Of a stretch of 13,610 nucleotides of DNA, positions 5,689 to 13,610 are shown piece by piece. The stretch spans positions 1-13,610 of the forward strand of contig CAZQJH010000032.1 of the NCBI GenBank assembly GCA_964593515.1, given 5' to 3'. The stretch is from JAXJYR01 sp964593515. GTDB lineage: Bacteria > Bacillota_I > Bacilli_A > Erysipelotrichales > Erysipelotrichaceae. The notes below the pieces were generated by a model. The model ran no database searches, had not been told where the DNA came from, and saw only the letters and a program-made list of their open reading frames with translations. Within the stretch, counting starts at the first letter, position 1. The number at the start of each line of letters is the position of its first letter. The translations under genes and the position numbers were made by a program.

Positions 5689-7605
5689 ATGCTTCATAAA
5701 CAAATTAAACAGCGCATAATTATCTTATTTATATGTTGTAGTATCTTGTTTATAGCTATTTTTATTAAATTGGTTTATGAACAAATAGTTCATCAAGATG
5801 TTACCTTAGATAAAGCATATAATTTATGGCAACGAGAGTTTCATCTTCCTTCTAAACGAGGAATGATTTTAGATTGTCATGGAGAAGTATTAGCTCATGA
5901 TTTAGCTAGTACTTCATTAGTGGTAGTACCTAGTCAAATCAAGGATAAAAAAGCATGTGCAAAAAAATTAGTTCCCATTTTAAAGTGTGATTATGATTGG
6001 TTGTATAATGTTCTCACAAAAAAAGTATCAACGCAAAAAGTATTAAATGAAGGACGTTTTTTAAGTAGTGAACAAGTTAGGTTAATTGAGAATTTAAATG
6101 AAAAAGGATTATATTTAATTCCTGATGTAATTCGTAATTATCCTTTAAATGAACAATTATCGCAAGTATTAGGTTTTTGTGGTAGTGATAATCAAGGTTT
6201 AGCTGGTTTAGAATTAGTTTATGATAATCTTTTATTAGGTAAAAAAGGAAGTTTAAATATTGTTTTTGATGCAAAGGGTAATGAAATAGAACGCTTTAAT
6301 CAACAATTTAAAACTAGTGGTTGTGGTATGAATCTAAAGTTATCAATTGATGCTTATATTCAAGGGGTGTTAGAGCGTGAGTTGAGTCAAGCTTATCATC
6401 GTTATAATTGTGCTAGTGCTTATGCTTTAGCAATGAATCCGAATAATGGACAAGTCTTAGGAATGGTAAGTATTCCTAATTTTAATCCTAATCATTATCA
6501 AGATTATCCAAGTAATATTATTAATCAAAATTTACCCATTTGGAAAAGTTTTGAACCTGGTTCAACATTTAAATCGATTATTTTTGCTTGGGGGCTAGAA
6601 AATAATTTGTTTGATATGTATCAAGATCAATATTTTGATAAAGGATATGAGCTTGTGAATGGGGTAAGAATTAAATCTTGGAAGTTAGGAGGGCATGGAC
6701 AACAAACTTTCTTACAAGTTTTAGAGAATTCTTCCAATCCTGGATTTGTGGAAATATCAAGAAGGATGGGAATTGATTTATTATTTGAAGGTTTAAATAA
6801 GTTTGGTTTTATGCAAAAGAGTAATATTGACTTACCGGGAGAAGCTAAAGGAATTATGTTTAATAAAGACGCAATGAGTGAATTAGAGCTAGCTTGTGTA
6901 TGTTTTGGTCAAGGAATTAGTGTTACGAGTATTCAATTAGCAAGAGCTTTTAGTGCTTTAGTTAATGGTGGTTATTTATATGAACCTAGTATCGTTAGTG
7001 AAATATTAGAACCGTATACGAATGAAGTTATTTATAAACATCAACCCAAACTTATTAATCAAGTAATTAGTAAAGAAACTAGTGAAAAGATGAAATATGC
7101 ATTAGAAAGTGTTGTAGCTAATGGTGGAGGTAAAGCTGCTTATCTTCAAGGTTATCGTATTGGAGGTAAAACAGGAACTGCACAATTAGTTGAGAATGGT
7201 AAATATGCTGATAATCAATATATTTTATCTTTTATTTCAGCAGCTCCTTTAGATAATGCGAAGATTGTTTCATATATAGCTTTAGATCGACCACATAATG
7301 ATATTTTATATGGAGGTACATTAGTAGCACCAATTGCGAAAAGTATTTATGAAGATGTTTTACCTTATTTAGGAGTAAAACCTAGTGAAGAGCAAATGCC
7401 CTTAAAAAAAGTATGGCCCCAAAGTGAATATATTGTAGTGAATGATTTTATTAATTTAAAGAAAAAAGATGTGAAACAAGAAGGAGTTAAGTTTGTTTTT
7501 ATCGGTGAAGGAGATTATGTAATTGATCAATTACCAAAAGCTAAGACACAATTAGATAGTGAAAGTGGGGAGGTTTGGATTTATCTTGGTGAAAAAGTTG
7601 AATGA
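5689..7605 (+). CDS. Second class B penicillin-binding protein (SpoVD/FtsI-like) with C-terminal PASTA-like domain
   Basis: A 638-residue transpeptidase with a membrane anchor at about 8-30 and the extracytoplasmic order dimerisation region, transpeptidase, PASTA. The motifs are KRGMILDCHGEVLAHD (56-71), STFK (Ser292 nucleophile, Lys295), SSN (348-350) and KTGT (494-497). The tail (about 579-638), with VVNDFINLKKKDV and a closing GEVWIYLG, looks like a single PASTA domain. Length and domain order match SpoVD and FtsI of Firmicutes. The B. subtilis order pbpB-spoVD-murE-mraY-murD matches this position, but nothing here proves a sporulation role. I chose the ATG at 5689, with GAGG (5680-5683) five bases before it; a GTG at 5683 lies inside that site. 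It probably depends on readthrough of the hairpin upstream. Confidence 0.93.
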   Translation: MLHKQIKQRIIILFICCSILFIAIFIKLVYEQIVHQDVTLDKAYNLWQREFHLPSKRGMILDCHGEVLAHDLASTSLVVVPSQIKDKKACAKKLVPILKCDYDWLYNVLTKKVSTQKVLNEGRFLSSEQVRLIENLNEKGLYLIPDVIRNYPLNEQLSQVLGFCGSDNQGLAGLELVYDNLLLGKKGSLNIVFDAKGNEIERFNQQFKTSGCGMNLKLSIDAYIQGVLERELSQAYHRYNCASAYALAMNPNNGQVLGMVSIPNFNPNHYQDYPSNIINQNLPIWKSFEPGSTFKSIIFAWGLENNLFDMYQDQYFDKGYELVNGVRIKSWKLGGHGQQTFLQVLENSSNPGFVEISRRMGIDLLFEGLNKFGFMQKSNIDLPGEAKGIMFNKDAMSELELACVCFGQGISVTSIQLARAFSALVNGGYLYEPSIVSEILEPYTNEVIYKHQPKLINQVISKETSEKMKYALESVVANGGGKAAYLQGYRIGGKTGTAQLVENGKYADNQYILSFISAAPLDNAKIVSYIALDRPHNDILYGGTLVAPIAKSIYEDVLPYLGVKPSEEQMPLKKVWPQSEYIVVNDFINLKKKDVKQEGVKFVFIGEGDYVIDQLPKAKTQLDSESGEVWIYLGEKVE

Positions 7606-8929
7606 ATTATTAGCTTTATTAGATATTAAATGTGATGATGAACGTTTAATTGTAGGGATAAGTGATGATAGTCGTTTGTTAAAACCAAATGAATTATTTC
7701 TATGTTTTGATCTAACTTATTTACCTAAAGATAGTCTTAGTTTAGGTTGTTTTAAACAATGTGATTATTATTATGCGAATATGGAAAAAGCGCGTTTAAT
7801 ATTACTAAAGCATTTTTATAATTGTGCTTGTGATAAACTTAAAATAATAGCTATTACTGGGACAGCAGGCAAGAGTAGTGTTTGTTATATGTTATATCAT
7901 ATTTTAAGTCGTTATTATCGTTGTATGTTTTTAGGAACACATTTAATTAAAACGATTCATGGTGATTATCCATGTGCCAATACAACGTTAGGTATAACTA
8001 GTTTAGCTAAGTTAGTGCATGAAGCTAATAAAGATAATTATGATTTTATTATGATGGAAGTTAGTTCGCATGCTATTGCGCAAAAACGAATTGCTTTATT
8101 AAAGTTTGATATTATTGCTTATACTAATATTTTAAGTGATCATTTAGATTATCATTTAACCCTTGATGCTTATATTGCTTGTAAGTTATCTTTAGTAAAT
8201 TATCTTAAAGCGAATGGATTAATTTATTCATATCAAAATCGTTTCTATAATAATTTATTACCACCACATTTAGAAATTAAACAAGCATTAAATTGTGAAT
8301 GTAGTTTACAAGGAAGTCGTTTTATTTATCGTGATATTATCTTTAATTTAGGTTTAGTTGGTGATTTTCAAGTGGATAATGCTTTATTAGCTATTGAAGT
8401 AGCTAGTAATTATTTATCATTACAGCAAATTAAAGGTTCATTAAATAGCTTAAATAAGATTAAGGGTAGATTAGAATTAGTGCTTAATACTAATTATCAA
8501 GCTTATGTTGATTATGCACATACTAGTGATGAATTAGAAAGAATTTTATTATTTTTTAATCAATATAAACAAGGAAGAATCATTATAGTCGTTGGTTGTG
8601 GGGGAAATCGTGATCAAAGTAAACGTAAAGTGATGGGTAGGATTGCTTCAAGATTAAGTGATATTTGTATTTTTACTAGTGATAATCCTCGTTATGAATC
8701 AATTGATTTAATTATTAAGCAAATGAAACAAGATGTTGGTGAAAATGTGAAAATTATTAAAAATCGTGCATTAGCGATAAAATATGCTATAAAAATAGCT
8801 ATGAATAGTGATATAATATTAGTTGTTGGAAAAGGTGATGAACATATACAAGAAATAAATGGTATTCATTACTTCTTTCATGATGCAACTTATTTAAAAC
8901 ATTGGCAACAATTCAAGGAGGATTTATAA
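7589..8929 (+). CDS. murE: UDP-N-acetylmuramoyl-tripeptide synthetase, MurE-like Mur ligase
   Basis: An ATP-dependent cytoplasmic ligase, about 446 residues from GTG at 7589, that adds the third residue to UDP-MurNAc-L-Ala-D-Glu. An N-terminal domain with ISDDSR and LKPNELF (24-37) precedes the P-loop GTAGKSS (91-97), MEVSSHAIAQKR (156-167), TNILSDHLDYH (179-189), the expected carbamylated lysine K199, VDYAHT, GCGGNRDQSKR and GKGDE (414-418). DNPR (365-368) is the signature of meso-diaminopimelate-adding MurE. Odd points: it is shorter than the usual 480-490, the P-loop differs from GTNGKTT, and the usual NTTP reads NTTL. The start is uncertain: no ATG exists, and GTG 7589, TTG 7586 and TTG 7598 are all possible, with GGGGAGG at 7567-7573. 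It overlaps the preceding PBP gene by 17 bases. Confidence 0.88.
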   Translation: MKKLNELLALLDIKCDDERLIVGISDDSRLLKPNELFLCFDLTYLPKDSLSLGCFKQCDYYYANMEKARLILLKHFYNCACDKLKIIAITGTAGKSSVCYMLYHILSRYYRCMFLGTHLIKTIHGDYPCANTTLGITSLAKLVHEANKDNYDFIMMEVSSHAIAQKRIALLKFDIIAYTNILSDHLDYHLTLDAYIACKLSLVNYLKANGLIYSYQNRFYNNLLPPHLEIKQALNCECSLQGSRFIYRDIIFNLGLVGDFQVDNALLAIEVASNYLSLQQIKGSLNSLNKIKGRLELVLNTNYQAYVDYAHTSDELERILLFFNQYKQGRIIIVVGCGGNRDQSKRKVMGRIASRLSDICIFTSDNPRYESIDLIIKQMKQDVGENVKIIKNRALAIKYAIKIAMNSDIILVVGKGDEHIQEINGIHYFFHDATYLKHWQQFKEDL

Positions 8930-8930
8930 C

Positions 8931-9896
8931 GTGGAATTAAAATATTTATTAAGTTTTGGGATTAGTTTAATTGTTACATTAATTGTAATGCCTAAACTAG
9001 TTATCCCTTTTTTACATAAAATCAAGTTTGGTCAAAGTGTTCGTGAGGAAGGACCACAAAGTCATCAAAAGAAAAGTGGTACACCAACTATGGGTGGTTT
9101 AGTATTTGTTTTAGTACCTATTTTATTAATGTTGGTAATTGAACCTAAAGCCTTTTTAGATTTAAAAACTTTAATTGTTATTTTAGCTTATGCTTTATAT
9201 TGTATAATTGGTTTTATTGATGATTTTATTATTGTAGTTAAGAAGAATAATGAAGGTTTAAAACCAAAGCATAAATTATTAATGCAATTAGTTTTAGCAA
9301 TTGCTTTTTATATTGCATATGCAAGTGTAGCTAGTACAACTATTACCATTCCAATTGTTGATATTCAATTTGATTTAGGATTTTTATATTTCTTTTTTGT
9401 TTTATTTATGTTTGTTGGAGCTAGTAATGCAGTTAATTTAACTGATGGTTTAGATGGTTTATGTGCTGGTACAAGTATGATTGCTTTAGCTCCATATATT
9501 ATTTTTGCTTTATTACAAAAAGAAAGTTCATTAGCTATTTTCTTATTAGGGGTTGTAGGTGCTTTATTAGGTTATTTACGTTATAATGCTAATCCAGCAA
9601 AGATTTTTATGGGTGATAGTGGTTCATTAGCTTTAGGTGGTTTATTTGCTGCTACAGCAATGGTTTTAAAACAAGAATTATTATTAGTTTTAATTAGTGG
9701 AGTTTTTGTAATAGAAACTTTATCAGTTATTATTCAAGTTACTAGTTTTAAATTAACTAAGAAAAGAGTTTTTAAAATGGCACCAATTCATCATCATTTT
9801 GAATTATGTGGATTAAAAGAAACTAAAGTAGTTATTTTATTTTATTGTGTTGGTTTTATTTTAGCTTTATTAGGTCTTTGGATAGGGGTGATGTAA
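8931..9896 (+). CDS. mraY: Phospho-N-acetylmuramoyl-pentapeptide transferase MraY
   Basis: A 321-residue polytopic membrane enzyme with about ten hydrophobic segments. It transfers phospho-MurNAc-pentapeptide from UDP to undecaprenyl phosphate, forming lipid I on the inner face of the membrane. Diagnostic motifs are GTPTMGG in the first cytoplasmic loop, the aspartate pair D97-D98 in GFIDDF, NLTDGLDGL with D172 and D175, MGDSGS with D229, and the histidine triplet HHH at 287-289 in APIHHHFE. The start is GTG at 8931, one base after the murE stop, with a strong AAGGAGGA (8915-8922). Length and motifs are normal. Its product needs MurG to become lipid II, and murG is not in this window. Confidence 0.98.
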   Translation: MELKYLLSFGISLIVTLIVMPKLVIPFLHKIKFGQSVREEGPQSHQKKSGTPTMGGLVFVLVPILLMLVIEPKAFLDLKTLIVILAYALYCIIGFIDDFIIVVKKNNEGLKPKHKLLMQLVLAIAFYIAYASVASTTITIPIVDIQFDLGFLYFFFVLFMFVGASNAVNLTDGLDGLCAGTSMIALAPYIIFALLQKESSLAIFLLGVVGALLGYLRYNANPAKIFMGDSGSLALGGLFAATAMVLKQELLLVLISGVFVIETLSVIIQVTSFKLTKKRVFKMAPIHHHFELCGLKETKVVILFYCVGFILALLGLWIGVM

Positions 9897-9897
9897 G

Positions 9898-11208
9898 ATG
9901 GCTAAAGTATTAGTTATTGGTGCAGCAAAAAGTGGGATTGCGGTAGCAAAGTTATTAAATAAACATGGATATGATGTATATTTAACTGATAAGAATGAGG
10001 TTAAAGAAAAAGAAGAATTACAAAAATTAGGGATTAATGTTGATGATTTAGGTCATCCAGATTATTTAAAAACATTGGAATATGAAATGATTGTGAAAAA
10101 TCCAGGAATTCCTTATCATACTCCTTTTGTACGTTATTTTGATGAAAAAGGGGTTAAGATTGTTACAGAAATTGAAATAGCTTATCGTTATGCAAATCGT
10201 TTCAAATATGGAGCTATTAGTGGAACTAATGGAAAAACAACGATTACAACTTTATTATATGAAATGATGAATCAAAGTCATGATGCATGTGCTGCGGGTA
10301 ATATTGGATTACCATTATCATGTGTAGCTTTAGAACATGAAATGGATGATTTATTAATTGCTTTAGAATTAAGTAATTTCCAGTTATTAGGAATTGATAG
10401 TTTTAAACCACATGTTAGTGTTGTTTGTAATTTAGCTCCTGATCATTTAGATTATATGGGTAGTGTTGAGGCATATTATGCATCAAAGATGCGTATTTAT
10501 GAAAATTGTGATGCTTGTGATTATTTTATTCGTAATAATGATGATGAATTAGTAATGCAATATGCTAAAGATATTCCATGTCAAGTTATTGATTTTTCAT
10601 TAAAGGAAAAGAAAGATTTATATGTTGAAGATGGTTATGCTTATTTAAATGATATTTGTTTATTTAAAGTAAGTGATTTAAAATTAGTTGGTGATTATAA
10701 TTTAGCTAATGCGATGATGGCTAGTGCTATGGCTTATTTATTAGGAGTTAGTATTGAGGATATTCAAAAGGTTATTAGCTCATTTAAAGGGGTAGAGCAT
10801 CGTTTAGAATATGTTGATAGTATTAATGGTATTCGTTTCTATAACGATTCTAAAGCGACTAATACGCATGCTACAAGTGCTTGTTTATCAAGTTTTAAAA
10901 AGCCAATTATTTTATTAGCTGGTGGTTATGATAAAAAGATTGCTTTTGATGATTTAAAGCAATATGATGATATCATTGCATGTTGTGTAGCTTTTGGGGA
11001 AACTAAAGAGCAATTTAAAGATGTTTTCACTAATGTTATGATTAAAGAAAATATGGAAGAAGCTTTTAATTATGCAACAGAAATAGCTAAAGAAGGTATG
11101 GATGTAGTATTATCACCAGCTTGTGCTAGTTATGATCAATTTAAGAGCTATGAACAACGTGGGGAAATCTTTAAACAATATGTTAAAAAATATAAAGGAG
11201 ATAAATAG
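9898..11208 (+). CDS. murD: UDP-N-acetylmuramoylalanine--D-glutamate ligase MurD
   Basis: A 436-residue cytoplasmic Mur ligase adding D-glutamate to UDP-MurNAc-L-Ala with ATP. An N-terminal nucleotide-sugar domain (VLVIGAAKSGIAVAKLL, 4-20) is followed by a standard P-loop GTNGKTT (109-115), ELSNFQL (157-163), NLAPDHLDYMG (178-188), the carbamylated-lysine position K197, FYNDSKATN (314-322), AGGYDKK (341-347) and the MurD hallmark LSPACASYDQFKSYEQRG (405-422). Length is close to the usual 450. It starts one base after the mraY stop, with GGGGTGAT (9885-9892) as ribosome binding site inside mraY, so the two are translationally coupled. Unlike the neighbouring murE, all key motifs are canonical. 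Confidence 0.98.
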   Translation: MAKVLVIGAAKSGIAVAKLLNKHGYDVYLTDKNEVKEKEELQKLGINVDDLGHPDYLKTLEYEMIVKNPGIPYHTPFVRYFDEKGVKIVTEIEIAYRYANRFKYGAISGTNGKTTITTLLYEMMNQSHDACAAGNIGLPLSCVALEHEMDDLLIALELSNFQLLGIDSFKPHVSVVCNLAPDHLDYMGSVEAYYASKMRIYENCDACDYFIRNNDDELVMQYAKDIPCQVIDFSLKEKKDLYVEDGYAYLNDICLFKVSDLKLVGDYNLANAMMASAMAYLLGVSIEDIQKVISSFKGVEHRLEYVDSINGIRFYNDSKATNTHATSACLSSFKKPIILLAGGYDKKIAFDDLKQYDDIIACCVAFGETKEQFKDVFTNVMIKENMEEAFNYATEIAKEGMDVVLSPACASYDQFKSYEQRGEIFKQYVKKYKGDK

Positions 11209-11210
11209 TA

Positions 11211-12035
11211 ATGTGGGAATGGATTAAAGCGATTATTTATGGAATTATTGAAGGAATTAGTGAATGGTTACCTATTTCTTCTACTGGTCATATGATTATT
11301 TTTGAAGAATTATTACCGATGAATGTTAGTGATTCTTTCTGGAATGTTTTCTTAGTTGTTGTTCAATTAGGAGCTATTATGGCGGTTGTATTATTATATT
11401 GGAACCAAATATTTCCATTTGGTTGGAAGAAGGATAGTCGCCAAATAATTATTAAAAATTCTATTTTTACTTTATGGTTTAAAATATTAGTTGCCTGTAT
11501 TCCAGCTGCAATTGTTGGTTTAGCTTTCGATGATATTTTAGAAAAGTATTTATATAATTCATTAGTAGTAGCTATTATGTTAGTATTAGTGGGTATTGCC
11601 TTTATTTTTGTGGAAAACAAAAATAAAGATTTAAAACCACGTGTTACTTCTTTAAAAGAAATTAGTTATAAAGATGCCTTCTTAATTGGAATGTATCAAT
11701 TAGTAGCAGCTATTTTTCCTGGTACATCACGTTCAGGAGCGACAATTCTAGGTGGTTTATCATTAGGTGTATCACGTGAAGTTGCTTCTCAATTCACTTT
11801 CTTTTTAGCTATTCCGGTTATGTTTGGAGCTAGTTTATTAAAAGTTTTAAAATTTGGTTTAGCTTTTAGTTTAAATGAAGTTATTATTTTATTATTAGGA
11901 ATGTTATCTGCTTTTATTGTTTCATTAGTAGTAATTCGTTTCTTAATGGAATATATTAAAAAACATGATTTTAAAGTATTTGGATATTATCGTATTATCT
12001 TAGGAATTATCGTTATTTTATTTGCTATTTTCTAG
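11211..12035 (+). CDS. uppP: Undecaprenyl-diphosphatase UppP (BacA family)
   Basis: A 274-residue membrane protein with about eight hydrophobic segments. It dephosphorylates undecaprenyl diphosphate released by glycan polymerisation, recycling the lipid carrier used by MraY. It has both family signatures: EGISEWLPISSTGH (14-27) and FPGTSRSGATILGG (169-182), with the catalytic Glu, Ser and Arg residues in place. Members are also called BacA because extra copies raise bacitracin tolerance. The ATG follows AAAGGAGAT (11194-11202), two bases after the murD stop, so it belongs to the same operon and is its last gene. This location is unusual: murG, ftsW or divIB genes normally follow murD. Confidence 0.97.
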   Translation: MWEWIKAIIYGIIEGISEWLPISSTGHMIIFEELLPMNVSDSFWNVFLVVVQLGAIMAVVLLYWNQIFPFGWKKDSRQIIIKNSIFTLWFKILVACIPAAIVGLAFDDILEKYLYNSLVVAIMLVLVGIAFIFVENKNKDLKPRVTSLKEISYKDAFLIGMYQLVAAIFPGTSRSGATILGGLSLGVSREVASQFTFFLAIPVMFGASLLKVLKFGLAFSLNEVIILLLGMLSAFIVSLVVIRFLMEYIKKHDFKVFGYYRIILGIIVILFAIF

Positions 12036-12062
12036 AAAGCTTACTTCTGGTAAGCTTTTTTT
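12036..12062 (+). terminator. Intrinsic terminator of the dcw operon
   Basis: AAAGCTTAC (12036-12044) pairs perfectly with GTAAGCTTT (12050-12058) across a 5-base loop, and the T tract runs to 12062. The stem begins at the base after the uppP stop codon. Confidence 0.95.
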
Positions 12063-12066
12063 ATAC

Positions 12067-12092
12067 AAAAAAAGACGTGTTTTATCACGTCT
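12067..12092 (-). terminator. Intrinsic terminator of the minus-strand deacetylase gene
   Basis: On the minus strand AGACGTG pairs with CACGTCT (plus coordinates 12086-12092 and 12073-12079), followed by a T tract (A run at 12067-12073 on the plus strand). The stem includes two bases of the deacetylase stop codon. It stands four bases from the terminator of the opposing operon. Confidence 0.9.
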
Positions 12093-13518
12093 AATTACTA
12101 GAATCTTCGTTATTAGGATATCCTAATTGTGAAGGTATAACAACATTATAATGAGGATTTTCATTAAAATTAGTTAAGTAATTATTAGCATCATTAGCTA
12201 ATAAGGTAGAAATTGTTACAAATTGATAACCTTGAGCATCTAATTCTTTTAATAATAATTTAACAGCTTCAACTGTTTCATCATGAATATCATGTAATAA
12301 AATTACTTCATAACCAATTTCAACTTGTTGTTTAATATGTTCATAAATTGAATTACGATTATGTGTTTGCCAATCAAGGGAATCAATATCCCACTTAACA
12401 ATATTCATCATTGAAGTTTCTAAGATGTTATTATTAAAAGTACCATAAGGTGGTCTAAAGTTTTTAATTTCATAACCACTGGCTTTAAAGACGGCATCAT
12501 TAGTTTTATATAATTCTTCACTTACTTCTTCTTTACTCATTAAAGCATTTTCATCTGCATATGTGGATATAGCCATTGAATGAGAATAAGAATGATTTCC
12601 AATTTCATGACCACGATCATAAACTTGTTTAACTAAAGTTTCATTTGTTTCAATATTAGAACCTAACATGAAAAAGGTAGCACGACCATTATATTTCTCA
12701 AATTCATCCATAATAGCTTGGGTGTTACCATCTCTTGGCCCATCATCAAAAGTAAAAGCTAGTAATTTTTTATTACTATCGACTTTAGGTTGCTTTGGAT
12801 AAGTAACATCACTTTTCATATGTAATGAAGGAATATTTTCATCACATAAAGCAATATAATCTTGATATTCTTTATAATTAATCGTAATGAATTTAGTAAA
12901 ATCATTATTGAAATAGAAAGTAACTTGCTTTTCACTTAAAACAAATTGATCTAAATTATCACGTAGGATTAATTGTTCATCAATTCCTATTTCTTTAGCT
13001 TTATCTTGTAATAAAGCAATATAATTACGTCTTAAAACATCTTCATGATTTAAAAAACGTTTATTTTTTAAATCATAATTATAAGAAATACTATTATTGC
13101 TCGTTTCTAAATTGTTTTCATCATAAGTAATTTGATGGAAAGTTAAAGATACATAATGATCATAAATTTTTTCACAATCATAATCAATTGAAATATATTT
13201 CATTCCATATGATTTCTCAGGTAATTTGATACTATCATGATACTCTTTAACAACATTATTTAAAGCTTCTTCTTCAAATGAAGGATAATACATTGAGAAA
13301 TAATAAGTTTCTTTTTCTAATTTCTTTTCATGTTTTAATTCCCCATATTGTTTACTTGTTTCATTGTATTGATCATATTTAGCATATGGGTTATTAAAGA
13401 TGGTTCGACTTAAGAAACTATAAGCAGAAAAAATAGTAGCAATTAATAAAATGATTACAATAATTAATTTAGCTCCTGGTAATAAGTTATTTTTAGATTT
13501 TTTAGCAACATATGCCAT
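12091..13518 (-). CDS. Membrane-anchored polysaccharide deacetylase (NodB domain, PdaC/PgdA-like)
   Basis: A 475-residue protein with a short basic N-terminus, one membrane anchor (about 17-38) and an extracytoplasmic remainder. Residues about 55-230 look like the DUF4163/RsiV-type (DUF3298) region that precedes the catalytic domain in PdaC-like enzymes. The NodB domain (about 250-440) has all motifs: TFDDGP (256-261, base D258 and metal ligand D259), HEIGNHSYSH (304-313, metal ligands H309 and H313), RPPYG (355-359), DIDSLDW (377-383) and LLHD (407-410, catalytic H409). Such enzymes remove acetyl groups from peptidoglycan sugars, often giving lysozyme resistance; the exact substrate is not readable here. 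A polar tail of about 35 residues follows. ATG at 13518 is preceded by AGAGGGGG (13530-13537). It is transcribed alone, convergent with the dcw operon. Confidence 0.93.
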   Translation of the reverse strand: MAYVAKKSKNNLLPGAKLIIVIILLIATIFSAYSFLSRTIFNNPYAKYDQYNETSKQYGELKHEKKLEKETYYFSMYYPSFEEEALNNVVKEYHDSIKLPEKSYGMKYISIDYDCEKIYDHYVSLTFHQITYDENNLETSNNSISYNYDLKNKRFLNHEDVLRRNYIALLQDKAKEIGIDEQLILRDNLDQFVLSEKQVTFYFNNDFTKFITINYKEYQDYIALCDENIPSLHMKSDVTYPKQPKVDSNKKLLAFTFDDGPRDGNTQAIMDEFEKYNGRATFFMLGSNIETNETLVKQVYDRGHEIGNHSYSHSMAISTYADENALMSKEEVSEELYKTNDAVFKASGYEIKNFRPPYGTFNNNILETSMMNIVKWDIDSLDWQTHNRNSIYEHIKQQVEIGYEVILLHDIHDETVEAVKLLLKELDAQGYQFVTISTLLANDANNYLTNFNENPHYNVVIPSQLGYPNNEDSSN

Positions 13519-13547
13519 ATTATAATTTACCCCCTCTATTTGTAATC

Positions 13548-13556
13548 ATTATATCA
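13548..13556 (-). promoter_or_regulatory. Extended -10 promoter of the deacetylase gene
   Basis: On the minus strand TGATATAAT (plus 13548-13556) combines a perfect TATAAT with the TGn extension. At 17-base spacing the -35 position is TAGTTT, a poor match, so the TGn element probably compensates. Transcription would start near 13541, giving a leader of about 22 bases that includes the ribosome binding site. Bases 13557-13610 are very AT-rich; I see no gene in them. Confidence 0.65.
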
Positions 13557-13610
13557 ATAGAATATAAAAAAAACTAGTTAAAAAACATAACATTTTGCTT
13601 AATTTTATAA

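Noticed and set aside
13571..13580. Palindrome AACTAGTT upstream of the deacetylase as an operator
   Set aside because: An 8-base palindrome in AT-rich sequence is weak evidence, and I know of no regulator with this site.

Overview
The window is a chromosomal housekeeping segment from a very AT-rich, low-GC Gram-positive bacterium. Clean Shine-Dalgarno sites, an L20-type attenuator before infC, the mraZ-rsmH-ftsL-pbp order and PASTA-bearing class B penicillin-binding proteins all indicate Firmicutes. The codon use and the short, rearranged division cluster suggest an Erysipelotrichia/Coprobacillus-like gut lineage, but that placement is inference. I see no mobile elements, CRISPR arrays or tRNAs.

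Layout. Bases 1 to about 24 look like the 3' end of a 5S rRNA gene, followed by an intrinsic terminator (31-55) that closes an rRNA operon. A strong promoter (68-96) and a structured leader ending in an attenuator hairpin (to 225) drive infC-rpmI-rplT (IF3, L35, L20), which ends at a terminator at 1408-1435. A second promoter (1460-1488) starts the division and cell wall (dcw) cluster: mraZ, rsmH, ftsL, a large PASTA-containing PBP, a second SpoVD/FtsI-like PBP, murE, mraY, murD and uppP (to 12035). These genes are tightly packed or overlapping, with one exception: a terminator-like hairpin straddles the stop codon of the first PBP gene. The cluster closes at a terminator (12036-12062). A convergent gene on the minus strand encodes a membrane-anchored polysaccharide deacetylase with its own terminator and an extended -10 promoter near the right edge.

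How the genes work together. MraZ is the cluster's DNA-binding regulator. RsmH methylates 16S rRNA. FtsL and the first PBP belong to the septal division machinery. MurE and MurD build the UDP-MurNAc peptide, MraY transfers it to undecaprenyl phosphate, UppP regenerates that lipid carrier, and the two PBPs cross-link the product. The deacetylase probably modifies finished peptidoglycan.

No wholly unknown system is visible. The points most worth a second look are a 10-bp-spaced GT-box array that could be the MraZ operator, the terminator inside the dcw operon, a roughly 75-residue insertion in the first PBP, a divergent compact MurE with a non-AUG start, and a shortened dcw cluster ending in uppP rather than ftsW/murG/ftsQ/ftsA/ftsZ.
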